DNA of 64,000 nucleotides from Bacteroides uniformis (GTDB lineage: Bacteria; Bacteroidota; Bacteroidia; Bacteroidales; Bacteroidaceae), in the NCBI RefSeq assembly GCF_025147485.1, contig NZ_CP102263.1, positions 1,439,501-1,503,500 of the forward strand, read 5' to 3'. Below the pieces are notes generated by a model that was not told the origin of the DNA, did no database searches, and worked only from the letters and a program-made list of their open reading frames with translations. Position 1 is the first letter of the stretch. The number at the start of each line of letters is the position of its first letter. Positions 25,381 through 32,934 of this stretch are shown in pieces. The position numbers and the translations under genes were made by a program.

Positions 25381-25436
25381 GTACAAGGGAAGGGAGAAAA
25401 AGTACAAACCGTATCATGCGATGGCTTGATGTACAA
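25381..25436. promoter_or_regulatory. Cluster of three GTACAA words upstream of the sulfatase promoter
   Basis: GTACAA occurs at 25381-25386, 25402-25407 and 25431-25436 in direct orientation, the first two exactly 21 nt apart in the longer word AAGTACAA. The cluster starts 31 nt upstream of the -7 box. The same word is found at the susC and sensor-gene promoters. A random 6-mer is expected far less than once in this gap. Confidence 0.5.
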
Positions 25437-25438
25437 TA

Positions 25439-28400
25439 TTAAGATGTCTCTTCACTGTCTTCCGTACTTTCCTCTCCTCCATTCTCTCCTTTGCGGTAGG
25501 CCAGTGGGCTGACATGGTAAATGTCCTTGAAGCATTTGGAGAAATAGCGTGAAGAACTGAAACCGATCCGGTCCGCAATTTCAGTGATATTCAGCTCCGG
25601 ATTGTTGCGCAGCATCAGAGCGCCTTTCTTCAGGCGGATGGTCAGGATAAAGTCGTTCGGAGTTTGTCCGGTGATAGCCTTCAGCTTGGTGAACAGATTG
25701 GTGCGTGCCATTGCCATTTCACGGGCAAAGACGTTGACGTTGAATTCCGTATCGTCCAGATGTTGCTCGATGACTGCCATGGCACGGTCCAGAATCTCCT
25801 TGTCTATGGGGTTGGTGGCAAGCATCTGTACAAAGGCTTGCGGCTGCTTGCTGAACTTCTCCTGCAGGAGGATGCGCGAGTTCACGAGGTTGTTGCAGCG
25901 CGAAATCAATAGATTGGTGTTGAACGGCTTGGTGATATAGTCATCCGCACCGATGCGCAGTCCCTCGATATTCTGTTCGATGGCAGTACGTGCCGTGAGC
26001 AGTACCACGGGAATATGGCAGGTGTTGAAGTCGCTCTTTATCTGTTTGCACAGTTCCGTTCCCGACATGTTGGGCATCACCACGTCGCTGACTACGATAT
26101 TGGGCATTTCGCTGCGCACCAGTGCAAGTCCTTCCGCTCCGTCGGCCGCAGTCAGCACTTCGTAGAAGGGCTTGAAGATACCTGCCAGCATGTCGCGGAT
26201 GGAGTCGTTGTCTTCCACTATCAGGATTTTTGCATCCGGGAGTCGTTTGATGGGAGCACTCTCTTCCAGCTCCGCCTTGAGCAGGGCATCGTTTTCCGGT
26301 TTGGGAATTTCTATTTGTTGCACACTGTCTGCATTCTTATTTATTTGCTCTTCGTCAAACTGTGCGTTCCCCAATTGCAGGTTTACGATGAAGCTGCTAC
26401 CTTTGCCCAGTTCGCTTTCCACACGGATGGTGCCGTGATGGAGCTCCACGATACCCTTCGTCAATGCCAGGCCGATACCCGTACCCGTCTTGCTTGCATC
26501 CGTAGAGTCCATTTGGTCTATCTGGTAGAAGCGGTCGAATATCTTGTCCACTTCCCGGGCATCTATGCCGCTGCCGGTATCGGTTACGCGGATGACGGCA
26601 TTGCTGCCTTCGGTCTTGATGCTGAGGGTGATGCTGTCTTCCGCCTTGGTATGCTTGACGGCGTTGGACAGCAGGTTGTTTATCACTTTCTGCATCTGTT
26701 TTTGGTCATACCATACTTCGAGGCTGTCTGTTTCCTTCTCGAAGTAGAGGCTGATTTGTTTGGCGCTGGCATATTCCAGGAAAAGCAGATAGTTTTCGTA
26801 TAGGAAGTTCACGATGTTGTGTGGACTTACCTTTATCTTCATGTGCCCTTGTTCCTGCTTGCGGAAGTCGAGCAGCTCGGTGATGAGTTCCCGTAGCTGT
26901 ATGCTGTTCTTGTAGATGCCCAGTACCTTGTTATATATGGCAGGCGTGAAGTTCTGGAGTTGCATCAGCGTTTCCACTTGGGCCACGATGAGTGTCAGCG
27001 GGGTGCGGAATTCATGGGAAATGTTGGTGAAGAAACGTAGCTTTGACTGGTTCAGGGCCTCTACGTCACGGATGTGCTTCTGTTCGTACTTCAGTGATTC
27101 ACGCAACTTGATTCTGGACTTGTAGGTACGCACCAGATACCAGAGCAGGATTCCCGTCACTATCAGGTAGATAAGATAGGCAAGGGGAGTCTTGTAGTAG
27201 GGAGGCAACACGTGTATGGTCAGGTGGACTTGCGGACAAAGGCTCTCGTCTTTTCCGTTGGGCTTTATAATCAAGTTATAGGTTCCGGCGTTCAGGTTGG
27301 TATAGGTGATGTTGTGCAGTCCACGGGCACTGTTCCAGTCGTTGGAGAAGCCTTCCAGCTTATAGATGATGTCGTCTTTGTTGGCGGCTACATAGTTTGA
27401 AGTGGCAAACTCTATGCTGAACATGGACTGGTCAGCGTTGAGCGTAATCTCGGGGGTGCAGTACAAGGCTTGCTGCAGGATACCGGTCTCATCTCCCACT
27501 TGTATTTCCGTTCCGTTCACAATGAGGCGGGAGAGGATGATTTTGTAGGGTTTCGGCGTGAAGTTCAACTCCATTTCATGGAAGGAAATCATTCCCTGCG
27601 TGCCTCCCAGGAATATCTCTCCGTCACGGGTCACGCAAAGGGCATTCTCGTTGACGGCAGTCATCGGGAAACCGTTTTCGGCGCTGTAGTTCAGGAATGC
27701 CTTTTGCCGGTAGTCGAAGATGGAGAAGCCCTCGTTGGTGATGAGCAGCAGTTTGCCGCTGGTGGGGGATTCCTCCGTCTCATAGATACAGTCGCTGGAA
27801 AGGCCGTTCTTCGCTTGGTCAAAGTTCTCGAAGTCGTTGCTGGCAGGGCGGTATAAATCCAGTCCGCTGCCCGAAGTGGCGAACCACAGATTGCCTTTGC
27901 TGTCTTGGGTAATGTTGTTTACATTGTTGTTGCTGATGCTGTGTGGGTCGGCAGTATCATGGCGGTAGTTGGTCAGTTTGCCGGTATCGAAACGGTAGCT
28001 GAACACACCTTCGCCCGTGGCTGCAATCCAGAGCGTACCGTTGCTGTCGAAAGTGACATCTGCCACCATCTTGATTTTTTTGCCTTCTTTGCTGTCCTGG
28101 AACAGTTGTTGGCATTTCCCGTTGGCAGGGTCGAAGAGGCAGATTCCGTTTTGGGTGGCTATCACCAGGTGGTCTTGGTAAGGCGCGATATCGCGGATGA
28201 TGTCGGAAGGCAAGGTCTCCGGATTACCTGCTTCCATGCGGTAGTGTGTGAATCGCCCCGAGCGTATGTCCAGTCTGTTCAGTCCGCCCAGATGGGTTCC
28301 TATCCAGATGATGTCTTTGGAGGCATCATAATAGAGAGCCTTGATGTTGTTATGGGAAATACTGTTGGGACCGATTTCCGGGCGGAACCATTTGAACTCA

Positions 28401-29512
28401 CGGGTACGGCGGTTGTAATAGTTCAGTCCGCCCCCTTCGGTGCCAATCCACAGATTGCCGTCCTTGTCTTCGATGGTGCGGCCTACAACCGGATTGCTCA
28501 GCCCCTTCTTTTCGATGGGCGAATACATATAGCGGCTGTATATCTCGTACTCGGGGTTGAAGTAGTTGACGCCGCCAAAGTAGGTCCCCAGCCACAGCGT
28601 TCCTTGGTTGTCCTTTACGATGCACCAGATGGAAGAGTGTGTCAGTCCGTCGCTCTGGGCATCACTGGCAGTGTGGTTCTGGAAGAGTCCCGTACTTTTG
28701 TCATACCGGTTCAATCCGTTGAATGTCCCAATCCAGATGTTTCCCAGATTGTCTTCACAGCAGGCTCGCACGAAGTTGGAAGAGATGCTGTAAGGGTTCT
28801 TTGCGTCGTATTCAAAGATTTCGATGGTTCCGTCGGTCTTTACATGGTGCAGCCCTTCTTCCCAGCTGCCAATCCATAACTCGCCTTCGCTGTCTTGGTA
28901 TATGCTGGTGATGTTGCCTTTCAGGATGGGGTGGGTCAGCTCGTTCTTGTCCAGTTGCAGGCGGTATGCTCCGTCGGTGGTCGTTCCAATCCACATTTGT
29001 CCTTTGTCCAGATGCATACAGCAGATTTCCAGACTTTTTCCGGGAAGCTGGTAATAGAGGTCAAAGTTCCCGGTCTGCTCGTTATAGCGGTAGATTTCAT
29101 TCTGTTTTCCGATGAAAAGGGCCTCTTTGTAATATATGCTGTGTACATTTCCTTGCAGCAGGGTGGTGAATCTTTGGGTGGCAAGATTGAACTCGGCTAC
29201 TCCTTCCGTACAGAGCAGGTAGATTTTTCCGTTACGGTTGCCGGCCATGCGCAGCACGGTGTTGCAGAAAAGGCTGTAAGGGTCGTTCTTCTGCAGCTTG
29301 TAAGTTTGTATGTCTTCTCCGTCATAACGGTTCAAGCCTTCTCGGGTTCCAATCCATAAGACACCGTTTTCATCGATGTAAAGGCTGTTCACGGAGAATT
29401 GTGACAGACCGTCGTCGGTTGTCAGATGGTTGAAGGTGATGTTCTGCGCCTGCAGGGTTGCAGCAATCATGCTTACTGAAACAAGAAGCAGCCGGATGAT
29501 AAACGTTCGCAC
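25439..29512 (-). CDS. Hybrid two-component system sensor-regulator (HTCS)
   Basis: The 1357-residue membrane protein senses a glycan fragment in the periplasm and activates transcription. In order: signal peptide (1-22), two tandem ligand-binding propellers of Reg_prop repeats (about 25-690; many ENGVLWIGTREGLNRYD-like units), a Y_Y_Y domain (about 690-765), one transmembrane helix (about 772-795), HisKA with the phospho-acceptor His near residue 830 in TNISHEFRTPL, HATPase with DTGSGID and GTGIGLALTKG (about 935-1040), a receiver domain with ILIVEDND and phospho-acceptor Asp near 1140 in VVSDVVMP, and an AraC-type DNA-binding domain (about 1250-1340). In B. thetaiotaomicron the equivalent BT3334 responds to chondroitin disaccharides (recalled). 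Its own promoter carries a TTGTACAA word, which suggests autoregulation. Confidence 0.96.
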   Translation of the reverse strand: MRTFIIRLLLVSVSMIAATLQAQNITFNHLTTDDGLSQFSVNSLYIDENGVLWIGTREGLNRYDGEDIQTYKLQKNDPYSLFCNTVLRMAGNRNGKIYLLCTEGVAEFNLATQRFTTLLQGNVHSIYYKEALFIGKQNEIYRYNEQTGNFDLYYQLPGKSLEICCMHLDKGQMWIGTTTDGAYRLQLDKNELTHPILKGNITSIYQDSEGELWIGSWEEGLHHVKTDGTIEIFEYDAKNPYSISSNFVRACCEDNLGNIWIGTFNGLNRYDKSTGLFQNHTASDAQSDGLTHSSIWCIVKDNQGTLWLGTYFGGVNYFNPEYEIYSRYMYSPIEKKGLSNPVVGRTIEDKDGNLWIGTEGGGLNYYNRRTREFKWFRPEIGPNSISHNNIKALYYDASKDIIWIGTHLGGLNRLDIRSGRFTHYRMEAGNPETLPSDIIRDIAPYQDHLVIATQNGICLFDPANGKCQQLFQDSKEGKKIKMVADVTFDSNGTLWIAATGEGVFSYRFDTGKLTNYRHDTADPHSISNNNVNNITQDSKGNLWFATSGSGLDLYRPASNDFENFDQAKNGLSSDCIYETEESPTSGKLLLITNEGFSIFDYRQKAFLNYSAENGFPMTAVNENALCVTRDGEIFLGGTQGMISFHEMELNFTPKPYKIILSRLIVNGTEIQVGDETGILQQALYCTPEITLNADQSMFSIEFATSNYVAANKDDIIYKLEGFSNDWNSARGLHNITYTNLNAGTYNLIIKPNGKDESLCPQVHLTIHVLPPYYKTPLAYLIYLIVTGILLWYLVRTYKSRIKLRESLKYEQKHIRDVEALNQSKLRFFTNISHEFRTPLTLIVAQVETLMQLQNFTPAIYNKVLGIYKNSIQLRELITELLDFRKQEQGHMKIKVSPHNIVNFLYENYLLFLEYASAKQISLYFEKETDSLEVWYDQKQMQKVINNLLSNAVKHTKAEDSITLSIKTEGSNAVIRVTDTGSGIDAREVDKIFDRFYQIDQMDSTDASKTGTGIGLALTKGIVELHHGTIRVESELGKGSSFIVNLQLGNAQFDEEQINKNADSVQQIEIPKPENDALLKAELEESAPIKRLPDAKILIVEDNDSIRDMLAGIFKPFYEVLTAADGAEGLALVRSEMPNIVVSDVVMPNMSGTELCKQIKSDFNTCHIPVVLLTARTAIEQNIEGLRIGADDYITKPFNTNLLISRCNNLVNSRILLQEKFSKQPQAFVQMLATNPIDKEILDRAMAVIEQHLDDTEFNVNVFAREMAMARTNLFTKLKAITGQTPNDFILTIRLKKGALMLRNNPELNITEIADRIGFSSSRYFSKCFKDIYHVSPLAYRKGENGGEESTEDSEETS

Positions 29513-29541
29513 TTTTCGGGTAGTTTTTAAGGTTTCAGTTA

Positions 29542-29565
29542 CAAATATAGGTATATTTTGTACAA
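29542..29565 (-). promoter_or_regulatory. Promoter of the hybrid sensor with a TTGTACAA palindrome
   Basis: On the minus strand a -7 box TATATTTG lies at 29542-29549, 29 nt before the ATG. The perfect 8-bp palindrome TTGTACAA at 29558-29565 lies 8 nt upstream of it, inside the promoter spacer, where a bound protein could repress or tune expression. Confidence 0.5.
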
Positions 29566-29668
29566 GACTTCTTATTTATTAGGCAGTTTTTGCGGCTATG
29601 TTTGGATAAATGTATAATTTTGGAAGCGCGCCGAACGATACTTGTCTTTTGATAGATGGCAATCGGCG

Positions 29669-29676
29669 TATCTTTG
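29669..29676 (+). promoter_or_regulatory. Promoter -7 box for the kinase gene
   Basis: TATCTTTG ends 25 nt before the ATG at 29702. A TTTG at 29648-29651 gives a 17-nt spacer and could be the -33 element, making this one of the better two-part promoters in the window. Confidence 0.7.
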
Positions 29677-29701
29677 TAAACAAATTAATTCATTTATTAT
29701 C

Positions 29702-30784
29702 ATGAAAGACCTTTTATCTATTGTATCTCATTTTCAAATGCAGGGTACGGTTCGTGAAATCAAGCCTTTAGGCTCAGGCCTGATTAACGATACGTACAAA
29801 GTGACCACCGTTGAGGCCGATGCGCCGGACTATGTTCTGCAACGTATCAATCATGCCATTTTCCAGAATGTAGAGATGTTACAGTCTAATATCGAGGCTG
29901 TGACCGGGCATATCCGTAAGAAGCTGGAAGAGAAAGGAGAGGCCGATGTCGAGCGTAAAGTGCTTCATTTCATCCCCACGGCCGAAGGGAAAACCTATTG
30001 GTATGACGGTGAGAACTACTGGCGTATCATGACTTTTATTCCCCGTGCCAAGACTTACGAGACGGTGAACCCCGAATATTCCTATTATGCGGGAACTGCC
30101 TTCGGTAATTTCCAGGCTATGCTTGCCGACATTCCAGATACATTGGGCGAGACAATTCCCGATTTCCACAACATGGAGTTCCGCCTGAAGCAACTCCGTG
30201 ACGCTGTGGCTGCCGATGCTGCGGGACGTGTGCAGGAGGTGCGGTATTTTCTGGATGAGATAGAAAAACGCGCTGATGAAATGTGTAAGGCAGAACGTCT
30301 GTACCGTGAAGGCAAACTGCCCAAACGGGTATGCCACTGTGATACGAAAGTAAACAACATGATGTTCGACGAAGACGGTACGGTGCTTTGTGTCATTGAC
30401 CTGGATACGGTGATGCCCAGCTTCATCTTCTCCGATTATGGCGATTTCCTTCGCTCAGGTGCCAACACGGGGTTGGAAGACGACAAGAATCTGGATAATG
30501 TGAACTTCAATATGGAAATATTCCAGGCATTTACCAAGGGTTATCTGGAATCGGGCAAATCCTTCTTGTTGCCGATAGAGATTGAGAATCTGCCTTATGC
30601 GGCTGCCTTGTTCCCATACATGCAGTGCGTACGCTTCCTGGCAGATTATATCAACGGTGATACTTATTATAAAATCCTGTATCCGGAGCACAATCTTGTG
30701 CGTACCAAGGCTCAGTTCAAACTGTTGCAGAGCGTGGAGGAGCATACACCGGAGATGAAAAAATTCATTGACTCATGTATCTGA
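29702..30784 (+). CDS. APH-fold sugar kinase resembling N-acetylhexosamine 1-kinase (NahK)
   Basis: The 360-residue cytosolic protein belongs to the aminoglycoside-phosphotransferase fold. It has a glycine-rich start (LGSGLINDTYKV, residues about 21-32), the Brenner catalytic motif CHCDTKVNNMMFD near 210-222 and the metal motif VIDLDTV near 230-236. Length, the GLIN-D-T-Y start and the HCDTKxxN motif match the N-acetylhexosamine 1-kinase family (NahK of bifidobacteria is 359 residues), which phosphorylates GlcNAc or GalNAc at C1. Next to a chondroitin/hyaluronan locus such activity would activate the amino sugar released by GH88 (inference). An upstream in-frame TTG lies before the promoter box, so the start at 29702 is preferred. 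It overlaps the next gene by 10 nt. Confidence 0.82.
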   Translation: MKDLLSIVSHFQMQGTVREIKPLGSGLINDTYKVTTVEADAPDYVLQRINHAIFQNVEMLQSNIEAVTGHIRKKLEEKGEADVERKVLHFIPTAEGKTYWYDGENYWRIMTFIPRAKTYETVNPEYSYYAGTAFGNFQAMLADIPDTLGETIPDFHNMEFRLKQLRDAVAADAAGRVQEVRYFLDEIEKRADEMCKAERLYREGKLPKRVCHCDTKVNNMMFDEDGTVLCVIDLDTVMPSFIFSDYGDFLRSGANTGLEDDKNLDNVNFNMEIFQAFTKGYLESGKSFLLPIEIENLPYAAALFPYMQCVRFLADYINGDTYYKILYPEHNLVRTKAQFKLLQSVEEHTPEMKKFIDSCI

Positions 30785-31509
30785 AAAAGTTTTTAATGAC
30801 GATAGCGGCAGCTCTTTGCATGTTGCCGCTATCTGCAATTAATCCCCAAAATAGTAAAATGAAAGAATTGAATGTAAAGAAAGTAAGTGCGGCCAATATA
30901 CCGGTAGAGTCGGTTCCGGCTCTTCTGGATGAAGAGAAGGTGGCGTTTCAGCCCGTAAACACAGTGAATTGGGCTGCTTTTCCTTATACTCCCGATGTGG
31001 AATTCCGCATAGCGCATACGGAAGATGCCATTCTGCTGCATTTCAAGGTAAGGGAAGCGAGTGTACGCGCAGTTGCAGGCCACGATAACGGTCCGGTTTG
31101 GGAAGATGCGTGTGTAGAGTTCTTCTCTGTGCCTGCCGATGACGGAGTGTACTACAATATGGAGTGTAATTGTGCCGGGACTCTGCTTATTGGGGCAGGT
31201 GCCGGACGTGGAAACCGCCAGCATGCCCCGCAAGAGGTGCTCGATAAAGTACAGCGTTGGGCTTCTTTGGGACGTGAGGCTTTCGACGAAAGAGTAGGTG
31301 AGTGTGCCTGGGAAGTGGCCCTGGTCATCCCTTATTCCGCTTTCTTCCTGCATGACATCACTTCGTTGGATGGAAAGACGCTCCGTGCCAATTTTTATAA
31401 ATGCGGTGACAAGCTCCAGACTCCCCATTTCCTTTCCTGGAATCCGATAGGTCTGGAGAAGCCGAACTTCCATTGCCCGGAGTTCTTCGGTACCCTGCAT
31501 TTCGAGTAG
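30775..31509 (+). CDS. CBM9-like carbohydrate-binding secreted protein
   Basis: The 244-residue product has a signal peptide (KKFLMTIAAALCMLPLSA) and one beta-sandwich domain resembling the family-9 carbohydrate-binding/DOMON-like proteins of Bacteroides. Typical blocks are WAAFPYTPDVEFRIAHTEDA near residues 66-85, VWEDACVEFFSVP near 113-125 and LRANFYKCGDKLQTPHFLSW near 204-223. It could bind sugars in the periplasm or at the surface; no catalytic residue set is known. The ATG at 30775 overlaps the kinase stop by 10 nt, which implies translational coupling; a second ATG at 30796 is possible but would shorten the signal peptide. It is the last protein gene of this block, followed by long repeat-bearing DNA. 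Confidence 0.8.
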   Translation: MYLKKFLMTIAAALCMLPLSAINPQNSKMKELNVKKVSAANIPVESVPALLDEEKVAFQPVNTVNWAAFPYTPDVEFRIAHTEDAILLHFKVREASVRAVAGHDNGPVWEDACVEFFSVPADDGVYYNMECNCAGTLLIGAGAGRGNRQHAPQEVLDKVQRWASLGREAFDERVGECAWEVALVIPYSAFFLHDITSLDGKTLRANFYKCGDKLQTPHFLSWNPIGLEKPNFHCPEFFGTLHFE

Positions 31510-31533
31510 TAGTAGAACAAAAAATTACTCAAC

Positions 31534-31640
31534 CTGCCCTCACCACTATCACCGCTTTTCTGAAACTCCCTATTCATCGCCCTTTCAAGGGTGAGTGAGA
31601 GCAAATAAAAAGGGTGAGGGCAAATTCTACCCTCACCCTT
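31534..31640. repeat. 107-nt stem-loop element, copy A
   Basis: CTGCCCTCACC at 31534 can pair with GGGTGAGGGCA at 31612-31622, and the latter can pair instead with CCCTCACCC at 31630-31638, giving mutually exclusive stems. A copy of identical length lies at 60377-60483, with about 83 of 107 positions identical by ungapped hand alignment. The shared minus-strand open frame (PHPF-x-LLS) is not conserved as protein: most differences fall at first and second codon positions. Confidence 0.85.
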
Positions 31641-31763
31641 CCGAGCGTACCCGGTTGCTTCCTGCTTCTTTCCCCGTCTTTTATAGGACAAGACAGACCA
31701 TTGTCTACAGAAACAGTATAATAAATACCCTTTATATACTTAATCCGTTAGTTCACAACACTG

Positions 31764-31909
31764 AACACTTTGTTCCAGCATTAGAGAACACTTTGTTTCA
31801 GTATAGAAAAACACTTTGTTTTCATATAATGGAACGAACTGTTTTGTTAAGGGAAACAAAGTGTTTTCTATAAGGAAACAAAATGTTTAGTTAAAGGAAA
31901 CAGTTTGTT
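31764..31909. repeat. Array of seven AAC-N5-GTT units at 22-23-nt spacing
   Basis: Units start at 31764, 31787, 31810, 31833, 31855, 31877 and 31899, with steps of 23, 23, 23, 22, 22 and 22. Cores are ACTTT three times, then GAACT, AAAGT, AAAAT and AGTTT. The first three are complementary to the fifth and (nearly) sixth, and the fourth nearly to the seventh. The region can fold as one long stack or be read as a regularly phased array of palindromic sites, two helical turns apart. Confidence 0.85.
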
Positions 31910-31989
31910 TAGCATACTGCCTGGAATGAATATGCATCAAAAAATAGTAAAAGACAATGCAGGAACTATTGTAGAGGAATATAGAAAAA

Positions 31990-32054
31990 GGCACGAACTA
32001 CGCAGACTTACAGAAAAGAATTTATTCATCCGTATTGTCTGCGTGATTCGTGCC
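31990..32054 (-). terminator. Long imperfect hairpin downstream of lpxA
   Basis: Arms 31990-32007 and 32037-32054 are complementary at 16 of 18 positions (GGCACGAA...ACGCAGAC). It begins 14 nt past the lpxA stop and is the likely end of that transcript, though no strong T-run follows. Confidence 0.5.
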
Positions 32055-32067
32055 CGAAGAAGGGTGT

Positions 32068-32835
32068 TTACTTCACGATTCCTTTGGAATTCTTGATGAA
32101 GTTGATGATATTGTGTATCTCGTCACTCATCGGTACTTGGTCTTCAATCTTCTGCAAGGCATCCTGCACGCTGAAGTTTCCCTGGTATACCAGACGGTAG
32201 GCATTTACGATATGGCGCAATACACGTTCGCTCACCTGGTGTTTGTGTTGAAGCACAGCAGCGTTGATACCGTGGTATTCCGCCGGATTACCGTTCATGA
32301 TGATATAGGGCGGCACATCCTTTGATATGCGGCAGCCAGCTTGAATCAGTACCCAACTTCCAATGTGGCAGTATTGGTGCAGAATGACGTTGCTACTCAG
32401 AATGGTGCAGTCGTCTATCTGACATTCTCCGGCTACGGTAGTCTTGATACCCAGTACACAATGGTTGCCTATCTGCACGTCGTGGCAGAGGTGTACACCA
32501 TCCATCAGGTAGTTTTCATTGCCGATGCGGGTGGCGCTTCCTGCATGGGTAGCACGGCTGACAACCACGTTCTCGCGGATGTCGTTATTATCACCGATAA
32601 TCAGCATGCTGTTCTCTCCCGTATAATGGAAGTCTTGCGGTTCGGCACCCAGAACGGCATTGTGATGCACCTTGTTCCCTTTTCCCATGCGGGTACCGTG
32701 CAGAATTTTTGCCCCCGACATAATAATACAGTCATCACCGATTTCCACGTTCCCTTCGATAAATGCAAAGGGCTGGATGGTTACATTCTTGCCGATTTTT
32801 GCGGTAGAATCTACATAAGCTAACGGACTTATCAT
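32068..32835 (-). CDS. lpxA: Acyl-ACP--UDP-N-acetylglucosamine O-acyltransferase
   Basis: LpxA transfers a hydroxyacyl chain from acyl carrier protein to UDP-GlcNAc, the first step of lipid A synthesis. The 255-residue product is a left-handed beta-helix with many hexapeptide repeats (such as IGKNVTIQPFAFIEG). The catalytic His118 lies in GVHLCHDVQIGN, matching His125 of the E. coli enzyme, with His115 matching His122. A C-terminal helical region is present. It stands alone here, outside the usual lpxD-lpxC/fabZ-lpxA cluster, so it may be a second copy (inference). A hexapeptide acyltransferase with another substrate is less likely given the motif match. Confidence 0.88.
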   Translation of the reverse strand: MISPLAYVDSTAKIGKNVTIQPFAFIEGNVEIGDDCIIMSGAKILHGTRMGKGNKVHHNAVLGAEPQDFHYTGENSMLIIGDNNDIRENVVVSRATHAGSATRIGNENYLMDGVHLCHDVQIGNHCVLGIKTTVAGECQIDDCTILSSNVILHQYCHIGSWVLIQAGCRISKDVPPYIIMNGNPAEYHGINAAVLQHKHQVSERVLRHIVNAYRLVYQGNFSVQDALQKIEDQVPMSDEIHNIINFIKNSKGIVK

Positions 32836-32932
32836 AGTAATTAGCGATTAATGATTAATGATTAGTGATAAATGGTTAGTGATTAGGATTTACTATTTCA
32901 TTAATCGCTAATCACTAATCACTTATCGCTCA
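32836..32932. repeat. TAATGATTA-type microrepeats between the efflux operon and lpxA
   Basis: This short gap contains runs of ATTAGCGATTAATGATTA-like words (32839-32885) and their complement ATTAATCGCTAATCACTAAT (32899-32918), so it forms a long imperfect hairpin. Related words occur at 34319-34341 and 42481-42510. The lpxA promoter was not identified in it. Confidence 0.6.
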
Positions 32933-32934
32933 TT

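Larger units (their letters stand above)
31510..32067. other. Non-coding gap of 558 nt filled with repeats
   Basis: It lies between the convergent CBM9-like gene and lpxA. It contains, in order, a 107-nt stem-loop element (31534-31640), an array of seven 11-nt palindrome-framed units (31764-31909) and a long hairpin (31990-32054). Open frames crossing it on both strands do not look like genes: they are built from the repeats. Confidence 0.8.

Noticed and set aside
24143..25429. Long plus-strand open frame opposite the sulfatase
   Set aside because: No family motifs, and it lies antisense to a complete sulfatase with FGly motif and promoter.
31395..31691. Small minus-strand gene similar to one at 60307-60531
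   Set aside because: The similarity comes from the 107-nt repeat. Differences between copies fall mainly at first and second codon positions, so no protein selection is visible.
31764..31909. CRISPR array
   Set aside because: Units are only 11 nt with about 11-12 nt between them, cores vary and complement each other, and no cas gene is in the window.
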